From UMGS946 sp048421225 (GTDB lineage: Bacteria; Bacillota; Clostridia; Christensenellales; CAG-138): 17,187 bases of DNA. Of this stretch, positions 1 through 6,343 are shown piece by piece. Below the pieces are notes generated by a model, which had not been told where the DNA came from, did not search any database, and saw only the letters and a list, made by a program, of their open reading frames with translations. The position numbers and the translations under genes are program-made. The DNA is taken from positions 1 to 17,187 of the forward strand of contig DBFNRV010000132.1 in the NCBI GenBank assembly GCA_048421225.1. The letters run 5' to 3'. Each line of letters begins with the position of its first letter. The first letter of the stretch is position 1.

Positions 1-130
1 AAAAATAAATGGCAAAAGAGGGAGGGCAGCACGGCAGAGTGATTTGCAGCTTAAATTTACGTTTTAGACATCGGTTTAGCTGACATAATTGTACCGGGTA
101 TTGTGAATTCTAAAGCTGGAGGGATAAAGC

Positions 131-1264
131 ATGAGCGTTGAAGTAAGGGCCTTTTTGAGGCTGTTGTTAAGGGCGGTGATCATTCTTGCGGCGGTTCTAA
201 TAACCATATGGGCAGGTCCCGTAACATGGCTTGCGCTTTCACCGTTTATAATAGCGTTTTTTATTGCTCATCTTCTGCAAAAGCCAATAACTCTTTTTAC
301 CTCGCGGCTGAGGATGAACAGGACCGTGGCCAGCATAATTTGGACGTTTATGGTCTACATTGCCGTTGCCGCAGCTGTCTACTTAATTGTACATACAAGC
401 ATAAGCCAGCTTTTGCAGGCTGCCAATAACTATCAGCACCTTATAACGGGAATTATAGGGATGCTGGATAACACTGCGGACTGGATATTGGGATTTATAA
501 ATAATATGGATCCGGGGCTGCAGGAGACTCTTAACAGCGCTTTCGCGTCAGTATCCACATGGCTTACAAATGTGATTTCGGAGACAGCGTCTGGAATAAT
601 TAAATCAACCGTGGACTTTGCCGCTCACCTGCCAACCGCGTTTATCTATGCTAACTTTCTTATATTCGGAACATACTTTATAGCTAAGGATTATGTCCGT
701 ATTCGTAAACGGATTAATGATATGTTCGCCGTTAACACAAACGAAAGGGTACGCCTTACCCTTACAAGCCTGAGAAAGGGCGTTTTTGGCTACCTGAAGG
801 TTGAAACCATCTACGCGCTTATGGTATTCATAATCTCTTCTACCGTGCTGTCGATATATGGGCAGGAATACTCCCTGCTTATCGCCTTCATTCTGGCTGT
901 GCTTGAGTTTCTTCCCCTTTTCGCCAATGGAACGCTCCTGATTCCATGGTCAATAATATGCTTTTTAATCGGAGATATATCGCGGGGCATAATGCTGGCG
1001 GTTTTATACCTTGTTCAGATGTCGATAAGGCGCTTTACCGAGCCCAAATTGCTCAGCAGCAATATGGGATTAACCCCTCTTGCTTCACTGATAGGAATGT
1101 ATGCTGGAACAAGGCTTTACGGGGTACTGGGATTGATATTTGGCCCAATAGTTATACTTATTTTGATTAACATCTATAGGGCAAATGCGTTTGGAGGAAT
1201 GGCGGCGGATGCAAAGTGCGTTTTTAAAGGGATAAGTAGATGGCTTAAACGCAGGGATTGCTAA
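131..1264 (+). CDS. ytvI: AI-2E family permease, YtvI-type sporulation integral membrane protein
   Basis: This is a 377-residue multi-pass membrane protein of the AI-2E/PerM exporter superfamily. Hydrophobic segments cover most of the chain: about residues 9-32 and 35-50, then 70-90, 165-185, and a dense cluster at 225-360. The family-typical C-terminal half is clear, with an NGTLLIPW segment, an EPKLLSSNMGLTPL segment and a GVLGLIFGP segment. These resemble the sporulation protein YtvI of Bacillus and Clostridia more than the AI-2 exporters, and the length also matches YtvI (about 370 residues). The transported substrate is unknown for this group. The ATG at 131 follows a GGAGGGA ribosome binding site at 118-124. 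I see no convincing promoter in bases 1-117. The gene stands alone and ends at a bidirectional terminator. Family is confident; a sporulation role is inferred from similarity and from the nearby spore genes. Confidence 0.85.
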   Translation: MSVEVRAFLRLLLRAVIILAAVLITIWAGPVTWLALSPFIIAFFIAHLLQKPITLFTSRLRMNRTVASIIWTFMVYIAVAAAVYLIVHTSISQLLQAANNYQHLITGIIGMLDNTADWILGFINNMDPGLQETLNSAFASVSTWLTNVISETASGIIKSTVDFAAHLPTAFIYANFLIFGTYFIAKDYVRIRKRINDMFAVNTNERVRLTLTSLRKGVFGYLKVETIYALMVFIISSTVLSIYGQEYSLLIAFILAVLEFLPLFANGTLLIPWSIICFLIGDISRGIMLAVLYLVQMSIRRFTEPKLLSSNMGLTPLASLIGMYAGTRLYGVLGLIFGPIVILILINIYRANAFGGMAADAKCVFKGISRWLKRRDC

Positions 1265-1344
1265 GAAGTATCCGCTGCCATATTTAACATTGAAATGAGT
1301 AAAAAGTTTTTCTTTTGACCGGATAATACTAGATAGTTTCAATT

Positions 1345-1379
1345 ATTAAAAACAGGCCGTATTACGGCCTGTTTTTAAT
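1345..1379. terminator. Bidirectional intrinsic terminator between convergent genes
   Basis: A perfect 16-bp stem (left arm 1345-1360, right arm 1364-1379) closes a 3-base loop. The GC core is ACAGGCCGT/ACGGCCTGT, flanked by an A-run on the left and a T-run on the right, so a U-tract follows the core on either strand. It lies between the rightward permease gene and the leftward cohesin-domain gene and can serve both. Confidence 0.93.
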
Positions 1380-1393
1380 ATCATATCCTGAAA

Positions 1394-2440
1394 TTACTTG
1401 GACCTTTTGCGGAACACTACCGTGCCCGCGCCAAGGGTGATCATTCCGATAGCCAATCCAATCGCTGAGATAGCGCCTGCCTTCGGCGGGTCAGGATCTT
1501 CAACGGGAGGAGTAGGTTCTGAACCGGTCTTGGCAAACTCAACCTTTACTGCCAGATCAGCGCTAACTTCTCCAATAACATATTCATATTCTTTTGTTAT
1601 GTCAACGTCATCTGCCAGTACGACCTTCTCACCATTTACGGTTATTGACGAAATCTCATATCCTTCGTTGGGGGTGATGGTTATTTTAGCAGAAGTGCCG
1701 GCAGCAACCGTCTGGGTCGCGGGGGATACGGTTCCGCCTTCGCCAGCTTCAGCCGTTACGGTGAATGTCTCAACGCCCTCTTCCGCATAACGCGCAGTGA
1801 TGGTCGTGTTCTCGGTTATATTGGTATAGTCGCCTTCCCAACCTATAAAGTTATATCCTTCATGAACTGGAGCTTCGGGAGGAACGGCGTCCATGCCCTC
1901 TTCAACGGACTGGGTTTCAATGACTTCTTCGGTAAGTCCGTCGACAAAGGTTACTTCATACATAACTGCTTCGGGCGCCGTTACAGCTCCGTTAGTAGGA
2001 ATGATAGTGCTGGTGTCGACGTCAATGGTGTGCTCGTCAATGATCGTGGACGCGCTGCCAATTTCAACAACCGTAAGCGGAGTGGTTTCGCTGAAGGTCT
2101 CGTTTACGTCAAACTTGAGACAGAAAGCGGTTTCCGTGCCATAATTACCTTCATGATGCATTACAGCCATATGGAGCAGGCCCGGCACAGTAGCGTTCAC
2201 AGTGATCATTGCGTCGCCTTCATATCCCTTATAGGTAAGCACGTCGGGATCAAATTCGATTTTGAACTCGATAGCGGCGAGGTTCGGCATGGTTACAGGA
2301 ACCAAAACGCCTGTTTCCCCAGCTTCAGCTTCAACTGTGCCTACCACAAACGAATAGGTCTGCGGTTCTGTTGCCTGTGTCAGCGAAAAAGCGCCGAAAG
2401 CGAGCACCAGTGATAAAACGATTGCAAGTGTTTTCTTCAT
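1394..2440 (-). CDS. Secreted cohesin-domain/InlB-repeat surface protein with sortase-like tail
   Basis: This is a 348-residue secreted protein. A Sec signal peptide covers residues 1 to about 24 (MKKTLAIVLSLVLAFGAFS..). Residues about 28-160 look like a cohesin-type beta-sandwich, with an EFKIEFDPDVLTYKGYEG segment like those of cellulosomal cohesins. About 162-220 is an InlB/Listeria-Bacteroides repeat (YNFIGWEGDYTNITENTTITARY region), and about 225-300 is a divergent InlB-like repeat (GGTVSPATQTVAAG). A proline-rich linker leads to PPKAG, a hydrophobic stretch and a basic RKRSK end, the layout of a sortase sorting signal. I set the start at 2440 rather than the in-frame ATG at 2464, because AAGGAGGAG (2444-2452) precedes it and the signal peptide begins there. 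No dockerin gene is visible, so cellulosome membership is not implied; adhesion or surface-assembly scaffolding is an inference. Confidence 0.8.
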   Translation of the reverse strand: MKKTLAIVLSLVLAFGAFSLTQATEPQTYSFVVGTVEAEAGETGVLVPVTMPNLAAIEFKIEFDPDVLTYKGYEGDAMITVNATVPGLLHMAVMHHEGNYGTETAFCLKFDVNETFSETTPLTVVEIGSASTIIDEHTIDVDTSTIIPTNGAVTAPEAVMYEVTFVDGLTEEVIETQSVEEGMDAVPPEAPVHEGYNFIGWEGDYTNITENTTITARYAEEGVETFTVTAEAGEGGTVSPATQTVAAGTSAKITITPNEGYEISSITVNGEKVVLADDVDITKEYEYVIGEVSADLAVKVEFAKTGSEPTPPVEDPDPPKAGAISAIGLAIGMITLGAGTVVFRKRSK

Positions 2441-2443
2441 GTT

Positions 2444-2452
2444 CTCCTCCTT
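2444..2452 (-). promoter_or_regulatory. Ribosome binding site fixing the cohesin gene start at 2440
   Basis: The minus strand reads AAGGAGGAG ending three bases before the ATG at 2440. This near-perfect Shine-Dalgarno supports 2440 over the in-frame ATG at 2464, which would add eight residues in front of the signal peptide. Confidence 0.85.
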
Positions 2453-2463
2453 AGAAATTATCA

Positions 2464-2567
2464 TATTGTGGATACATGCCTGGAGATAATCTAAGGCCGC
2501 CTAATCGTCCATTGAACAGCATGGCCACAATAGGGGCGGATAAAGCTATCAAAAACAGCACACATCC
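2464..2567 (-). promoter_or_regulatory. Structured 5' leader of the cohesin-domain gene
   Basis: The predicted 134-nt leader (about 2574 to 2441) can fold into two elements. The larger pairs 2464-2471 with 2525-2532 (8 bp, TATTGTGG/CCACAATA) and 2475-2479 with 2519-2523 (5 bp), separated by a 3/1 internal loop. An inner arm pairs 2481-2484 with 2508-2511 and 2485-2487 with 2504-2506. A smaller upstream hairpin pairs 2538-2541 with 2564-2567 and also GCT with AGC. The large element ends 11 bases before the Shine-Dalgarno. I do not recognise a known riboswitch class. Confidence 0.45.
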
Positions 2568-2580
2568 ATGTTTCAGCTAA

Positions 2581-2609
2581 ATTATATCATTGTCGTAGCG
2601 CTATTACAA
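2581..2609 (-). promoter_or_regulatory. Sigma-A-type promoter of the cohesin-domain gene
   Basis: On the minus strand a TTGTAA -35 (2604-2609) and a perfect TATAAT -10 (2581-2586) are separated by 17 bp. The expected start is a G near 2574, giving a leader of about 134 nt. Confidence 0.72.
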
Positions 2610-2752
2610 GGTAAATCAGCAGAAAATTAATGAACATAAATTTAATTTTAACCGCGACGGAAAGTTTGGAAACGACTTGAAACGACATTATACTTCAAGT
2701 TCGGTATTGCTTAAAGGCGGTTTTTTATTTAAATATTGAACTACGCGTCAAG
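2610..2752. other. Gene-free AT-rich spacer with short repeats
   Basis: No coding region is visible between the cohesin promoter and the stop of the 2753 gene. The spacer carries a tandem GAAACGAC repeat (2669-2676 and 2679-2686, 10-bp period). It also has an inverted pair ACTTGAA (2675-2681) and TTCAAGT (2694-2700) with a 12-base loop. I see no strong intrinsic terminator for the leftward gene at 2753; the inverted pair lacks a clear U-tract. Confidence 0.6.
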
Positions 2753-3439
2753 CTAGCCTTGAGATACAAACAATGATATAGTTATTATATTACAATTATC
2801 TGAAATATCGGAGTATGCCTCCATGATAAACGGACCGTATACCGAGTCGCGGCGCTTTTGATCGTCAATAGTTTCGCTGGCAATGTGCCACATCGCCAGC
2901 GCGCCTGCGTAATTTAGCCTTGTTTTGATGCAAAACGCCTGTGACAGTGCGATATATGTATCTTTAAGCCATGAAAGATACGAATTGTACAGCTCAATCT
3001 CCTGCTGGTATAAATCCATGAGGATAAGGGACTCATCCCCAGGTTTTTCAGGCTTAGGCGTAAGACGCAAGGTAAGGGTAAAGGACTCCGCAAATCCGGT
3101 TTGGCCTACTGAGATTATAAGGTCGGTTCCGCCGATAGGAGAATCCGGAAGCCCATATTTGTAAACGCTCCCGCTCTTGCTGATAACGACAGGCGTTGTT
3201 TTCAAGCCATATAATTTCGCGTTTTCCAAAAATGCGTCAATGGAAATACAGTTTTGTGATATAATCAGGTCTATCTGTGACTGCGTTTGATACGGAGATG
3301 CGCTTGCGGCGGGTGAGGCTGTAATTTCAAATGATGTAGACGCGTCCCCGATAATAAAAAGCAACGAACAAAACGCGAGCAGCACAGCCACCGCTATTAT
3401 GCTCATCCAGGCGGTTGCGGATTTGTTTTTGCTGTCCAT
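2753..3439 (-). CDS. Unrecognised membrane-anchored protein
   Basis: I do not recognise this 228-residue protein. Residues about 11-31 form one strong hydrophobic segment (WMSIIAVAVLLAFCSLLFII) after a short basic N-terminus, consistent with a signal anchor. The remainder is soluble and should lie outside the membrane. It begins with a Ser/Ala-rich stretch (about 36-50), then a mixed alpha/beta region with a GGTDLIISVGQTG segment, and a helical part containing ELYNSYLSWLKDTYIALSQA. No catalytic motif or repeat stands out. The ATG at 3439 has a modest GTGGAG ribosome binding site. The gene is single, on the same strand as the spoIIR-sleB-ypeB genes but separated from ypeB by a hairpin and its own candidate promoter. 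It is likely a real gene, given its length and plausible protein; the function is unknown. Confidence 0.7.
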   Translation of the reverse strand: MDSKNKSATAWMSIIAVAVLLAFCSLLFIIGDASTSFEITASPAASASPYQTQSQIDLIISQNCISIDAFLENAKLYGLKTTPVVISKSGSVYKYGLPDSPIGGTDLIISVGQTGFAESFTLTLRLTPKPEKPGDESLILMDLYQQEIELYNSYLSWLKDTYIALSQAFCIKTRLNYAGALAMWHIASETIDDQKRRDSVYGPFIMEAYSDISDNCNIITISLFVSQG

Positions 3440-3461
3440 AATTATACTCCACTATAAAATT

Positions 3462-3491
3462 GTATAACCATGCTATCATAATATCGCTCAA
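3462..3491 (-). promoter_or_regulatory. Candidate promoter of the 2753-3439 gene
   Basis: The minus strand reads TTGAGC (3486-3491), an 18-bp spacer, and TTATAC (3462-3467), 22 bp ahead of the start codon. Both boxes are partial matches to sigma-A consensus, so this is a moderate call; a sporulation sigma factor is not excluded. Confidence 0.4.
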
Positions 3492-3516
3492 CTTACAATA
3501 AACCATATACTAATAG

Positions 3517-3554
3517 GGAACGCGGGCCGCGCCTTAAGGCGCGGCCCGCGTTCC
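3517..3554 (-). terminator. GC-rich perfect palindrome downstream of ypeB, probable terminator
   Basis: A 38-bp perfect palindrome has 17-bp arms (3517-3533 and 3538-3554) around TTAA, with an almost pure GC core. It starts 14 bp past the ypeB stop. Neither side has a long T-run: the leftward side continues CTATTAGTATATGG. It should form an extremely stable hairpin, but it is not a textbook Rho-independent terminator and may also act as a 3' stabiliser. Confidence 0.65.
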
Positions 3555-3568
3555 TTCGAAGAATTTTA

Positions 3569-4900
3569 TTATATAACCAACTGTCCGTCCTCTGAATCAA
3601 TAATCCTAAATATCTCTACTTCGTCTCCGTTAACAGCGTCGATATACAATATGAAGGCCTGATCGCCAAGGGTACATTTAAACTCATAGCATAACCGTTC
3701 ATTGGATGGAGTCGCCGGTATAAACGCCAGCTTCCTTGATACAACCGTCAGGTTGGGGTTTAACATCCTTTCGGCTTCATCAGTGCTAAGCTTTGGTTCC
3801 TCAAGGTTGCGCTCAACATGGCTGTATAGATAGTTCCTGGCGTCGAATCCTACAATTTCGAGGGTTTCACGATCTACCCAAAGCTTAATAAGATCGCTGT
3901 AAAGGATGACGTCATCCTGTGTTGCCGCATAGTTTATAACCGCTACGCCCGCATAGTATTGAGCATAGGTTCCTACCATCCCTTTAAAACCGTGCTTATC
4001 CAGATAGTCCAGCCCCGCATTGCGGTATTTTTCGGTAAACGATTCTTCGGGAACGCCGGATTCCTGGCCGTTAGCGCTGCTCATCTTCCATAACAAATGG
4101 CCGCCCTTTTTTGTAACGGATATATCTATGGAGCGCCCATTTTCCAGGGTGCCGCTGAAGTCATACGCCGGAATGTTGCCGTCGGAGGCTCCTGCGGATT
4201 CCAGCTGCGCGCCTGGCGCATACTCAAGGGCCTTTTGCATAGCTTCGTCTTCGCTTATTTCATCGCCGGTTACGCCCTTTGGCTCAAGCTTTTCTGTGCT
4301 TTCAGAGTATGGTCCGTCATAGATAAGCGTAGGGAACTTTTCCACGCTTTCGGAGTCCTCATATTCCTTTGATGAAGGCTCAAAGTAACCGTCGTTTGAT
4401 AAAAGGTCTATCGGCACGTCGTCGGAATCGACGCGCCCCCTTATCTCGTTTGCAAGCGATACGCAGGTTTCATGGAGCTTCACAAGCTGTTCGCTGTCCT
4501 CCTGGGACATGATTGTACCGCCTATCAGATTTTCCATTAAGGTATGCGCGTAGTCTCCAACCTGCACAATAAACCGATTCAGCTCATACGTATCCACGTG
4601 AGACGATGGTATCTGGGACATCAGGCTAACGCTCGCGCCGCTTAGCCTCCATATATCGTCCAGCAGGATTATGGTATGGTTCCTGGAACCAGAAACCATA
4701 AGCTTGCTGAGCGTCGCCTCTAAATCAGAAAGGTTGTCCGCAAGCTCAATAAAGGCCCGCCTGTACATGGATTCGGTTGAATTTTGGTACGAATCGGCCC
4801 TCGTCTGCTGCTGCACGCCCCAAACGCTTACCACTATCAGCGCTACTACAAGAACAAGCGGTATCGCTATTCCTAATGTTGTTTTGACTTTATCGCTCAT
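3569..4900 (-). CDS. ypeB: Germination protein YpeB
   Basis: This is a 443-residue protein of the YpeB family (about 450 residues in Bacillus subtilis). One N-terminal membrane segment (about residues 7-28) is followed by the family-typical helical region (QQQTRADSYQNSTESMYRRAF, then NRFIVQVGDYAHTLMENL). The C-terminal half from about residue 215 carries PepSY-type repeats; each has an acidic helix (SEDEAMQKALEYAP, LSTDEAERMLNPNL) followed by beta strands (KLAFIPAT.. LCYEFKC, FILYIDAVNGDEVEIFRI). In spores YpeB is needed for the presence and stability of SleB at the inner membrane, and the two are normally encoded side by side, as here. The start at 4900 has GGGAGG at 4907-4912. The 45-bp gap after sleB contains a small hairpin. 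No separate promoter is visible, so expression from the sleB transcript is inferred. Confidence 0.95.
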   Translation of the reverse strand: MSDKVKTTLGIAIPLVLVVALIVVSVWGVQQQTRADSYQNSTESMYRRAFIELADNLSDLEATLSKLMVSGSRNHTIILLDDIWRLSGASVSLMSQIPSSHVDTYELNRFIVQVGDYAHTLMENLIGGTIMSQEDSEQLVKLHETCVSLANEIRGRVDSDDVPIDLLSNDGYFEPSSKEYEDSESVEKFPTLIYDGPYSESTEKLEPKGVTGDEISEDEAMQKALEYAPGAQLESAGASDGNIPAYDFSGTLENGRSIDISVTKKGGHLLWKMSSANGQESGVPEESFTEKYRNAGLDYLDKHGFKGMVGTYAQYYAGVAVINYAATQDDVILYSDLIKLWVDRETLEIVGFDARNYLYSHVERNLEEPKLSTDEAERMLNPNLTVVSRKLAFIPATPSNERLCYEFKCTLGDQAFILYIDAVNGDEVEIFRIIDSEDGQLVI

Positions 4901-4919
4901 TTAATGCCTCCCGACTCCT

Positions 4920-4939
4920 AGCGGCTTAGCTCAGCCGCT
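4920..4939 (-). repeat. Intercistronic hairpin between sleB and ypeB
   Basis: AGCGGCT (4920-4926) pairs perfectly with AGCCGCT (4933-4939) around a 6-base loop, in the 45-bp gap between the sleB stop and the ypeB ribosome binding site. There is no U-tract in the direction of transcription. A role in setting the SleB/YpeB ratio or protecting the sleB 3' end is possible but unproven. Confidence 0.55.
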
Positions 4940-4945
4940 GTAATG

Positions 4946-5632
4946 TCATTTGCAGAACACATGAGAACCTATAGTAACGACTTTAGGCCTGCTGTGCATC
5001 CACTGGTTGCTTGTTTTTGCGGGGTTAAAATAGTAAATACATCCGTTTGTGGGATCCCATCCGTTCATAGCGTCCCGCGCCGCATTGATAGAGGTTTGAT
5101 CCGGAGCCAGATTGATCTGGCCGTCCGCGACTATTGAGAATGCTCCGCTTTGGTATACGACTCCAGACAAAGAATTTGGGAAGGAGGAGTTTTTCACCCG
5201 GTTTAGTACAATGGCCGCTACCGCGACCTGGCCTTTATAGGGTTCGCCCCTAGCCTCTCCGTGCACGACTTTAGCTAAAAGATACAGGTCTCCAGATGCG
5301 TTTGATGACGAGCCCCCTGAAGAGGAAGTGCTTGATGAGAGGGTCATCCCTAGTGATTTTGCCGTCTGAGGGCCAACCATACCATCGGCCGTAAGGCCGT
5401 TTTTGCGTTGAAAGTACATTACGGCTTCTTTAGTCTGCGAACCGAATATTCCGTCAATACTTCCAAAATAGTAGCTCCATCGCTTAAGCCTGCTTTGCAG
5501 GTTCACCACGTCGTCTCCACGCGAACCATATTTAAGTACAGTCGCAGCTTTTACCGTGGCAGGCTCAAGGAGCGTACACATTATAAGTAACAGTGCGATC
5601 AAAAAGGCTAATTTTCTGCTTTTCCGTTCCAT
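4946..5632 (-). CDS. sleB: Spore cortex-lytic enzyme SleB
   Basis: SleB is a lytic transglycosylase that cleaves muramic-delta-lactam cortex peptidoglycan during germination. This 228-residue copy has a signal peptide (about residues 1-29) and a peptidoglycan-binding domain (about 33-95, with the GDDVVNLQSRL and FGSQTKEAVMYFQ motifs). A Ser/Gly linker (about 98-113) leads to a Hydrolase_2/CwlJ-SleB catalytic domain (about 117-228) with the VVHGEARGEP motif, whose glutamate near residue 126 is the expected catalytic acid, and a conserved C-terminal GSHVF. It is shorter than the Bacillus enzyme (about 305 residues), mainly in the linker. The start at 5632 lies inside the end of spoIIR and has GGAGGT at 5641-5646, so translation is probably coupled to spoIIR. 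ypeB follows 45 bp downstream. Confidence 0.96.
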   Translation of the reverse strand: MERKSRKLAFLIALLLIMCTLLEPATVKAATVLKYGSRGDDVVNLQSRLKRWSYYFGSIDGIFGSQTKEAVMYFQRKNGLTADGMVGPQTAKSLGMTLSSSTSSSGGSSSNASGDLYLLAKVVHGEARGEPYKGQVAVAAIVLNRVKNSSFPNSLSGVVYQSGAFSIVADGQINLAPDQTSINAARDAMNGWDPTNGCIYYFNPAKTSNQWMHSRPKVVTIGSHVFCK

Positions 5633-6201
5633 ATAATATTACCTCCGAACAGATATTGTATTAGTTCTCCAAAAAAACTTTTAAACACAACACCCTCTTC
5701 GGTATTAACTTCTCCCTCGTAGTCTTGTACTATGCATAAAGGAGGAAACATGACGCACCACCAATTTTCACCTTTACCTTCGCCTAAAACAACCCTCAGT
5801 GCGTCATAGTCGCCGGCGGGATAAAGGTTTCCGGCATATTCCCTATCGGGAAACGGATAGTTCCCAACTTTAAGCTGAACGTTGTAATCCGCTCCGTTAT
5901 CATTTAAAACCTCTCTTATTATGTTAAGCACGTCCCGGCCCTGGGCCATAAGCCCATCGCGCGTCTTAGACGCGTTATTGGCATATGAAAGGTGATCCGC
6001 TTCATATTCAAGAAGAGCGTCGCGTACAAGCAGCTTTACCCTCTGATCGGTTTCGGAATTGCTGTTTGCGATTATATGAAGGCGGAATATGCCGTCATCA
6101 GCGTCCTTGCCCTCCACACTAAAGCATATAATTGCAATTAGGAGGGCGCATGCGGCCATGATAAGAGACGCGGCTTTATGTGGTATGCGGTATTGTTTCA
6201 T
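5608..6201 (-). CDS. spoIIR: Stage II sporulation protein R
   Basis: SpoIIR is made in the forespore and secreted towards the mother cell, where it activates the protease SpoIIGA to process pro-sigma-E. This 197-residue copy has an N-terminal hydrophobic export segment (about residues 11-28) and the family signature FRLHIIANSNSETDQRVKLLVRDALL just after it. It continues through the conserved YPAGDYDALRVVLGEGKGENWWCVMFPPLC region to the end, so it looks full length. The ATG at 6201 has a strong AGGAGGTGA ribosome binding site (6211-6219). The 3' end overlaps sleB by 25 bp. A sigma-F-like promoter lies 30-59 bp upstream of the start, matching the sigma-F control of spoIIR known in Bacillus. The linkage of spoIIR to sleB-ypeB in one transcription unit is the notable feature. 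Confidence 0.96.
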   Translation of the reverse strand: MKQYRIPHKAASLIMAACALLIAIICFSVEGKDADDGIFRLHIIANSNSETDQRVKLLVRDALLEYEADHLSYANNASKTRDGLMAQGRDVLNIIREVLNDNGADYNVQLKVGNYPFPDREYAGNLYPAGDYDALRVVLGEGKGENWWCVMFPPLCIVQDYEGEVNTEEGVVFKSFFGELIQYLFGGNIIWNGKAEN

Positions 6202-6230
6202 TATAAATATTCACCTCCTGTGTATATGGC

Positions 6231-6260
6231 GATTATTTCCTTTTGGAAGTGGGTTTATGC
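6231..6260 (-). promoter_or_regulatory. Sigma-F-like forespore promoter of spoIIR
   Basis: The minus strand reads GCATA (6256-6260), exactly 15 bp, then GGAAATAATC (6231-6240). The Bacillus sigma-F consensus is about GYATA, a 15-16 bp spacer and GGNNANAHTR. All defined positions match except the last base (C instead of a purine). The spoIIR gene is a known sigma-F target, which strengthens the call. The predicted leader is about 25-30 nt. Confidence 0.78.
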
Positions 6261-6262
6261 AT

Positions 6263-6282
6263 GATAATTAATTTTAATTATC
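6263..6282. repeat. AT-rich inverted repeat between divergent promoters
   Basis: Arms GATAATTA (6263-6270) and TAATTATC (6275-6282) flank a 4-base centre. It sits between the -35 of the leftward spoIIR promoter (6256-6260) and the -35 of the rightward ispE promoter (6288-6293), where a shared operator would be placed. Short AT-rich palindromes arise easily by chance. Confidence 0.45.
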
Positions 6283-6287
6283 GGGAT

Positions 6288-6317
6288 CTTACATTATTTA
6301 TATCGCTGGGTTATAAT
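6288..6317 (+). promoter_or_regulatory. Sigma-A promoter of ispE
   Basis: CTTACA (6288-6293, four of six consensus bases), an 18-bp spacer and a perfect TATAAT (6312-6317) precede the ispE ribosome binding site. Expected transcription start is near 6324, giving a leader of about 20 nt. Confidence 0.7.
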
Positions 6318-6343
6318 GTTTTTATTTAATTGAGGTGATAAGC

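Noticed and set aside
1..117. Promoter of the YtvI-type gene
   Set aside because: There are AT-rich stretches and a CATAAT at 85-90, but no -35 at proper spacing, so no call was made.
1398..2413. Long plus-strand open frames opposite the cohesin-domain gene
   Set aside because: They are antisense to a gene with a clear signal peptide, recognisable domains, ribosome binding site and promoter. Their translations show no domain logic and lack ribosome binding sites.
2441..2574. Known riboswitch in the cohesin gene leader
   Set aside because: I compared by eye with c-di-GMP-I, TPP, glycine and cobalamin consensus pieces and found none; it is reported only as an unclassified structured leader.
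5633..5720. Internal sigma-G promoter for sleB inside spoIIR
   Set aside because: No CATNNTA-type -10 with a suitable -35 could be seen in this stretch.
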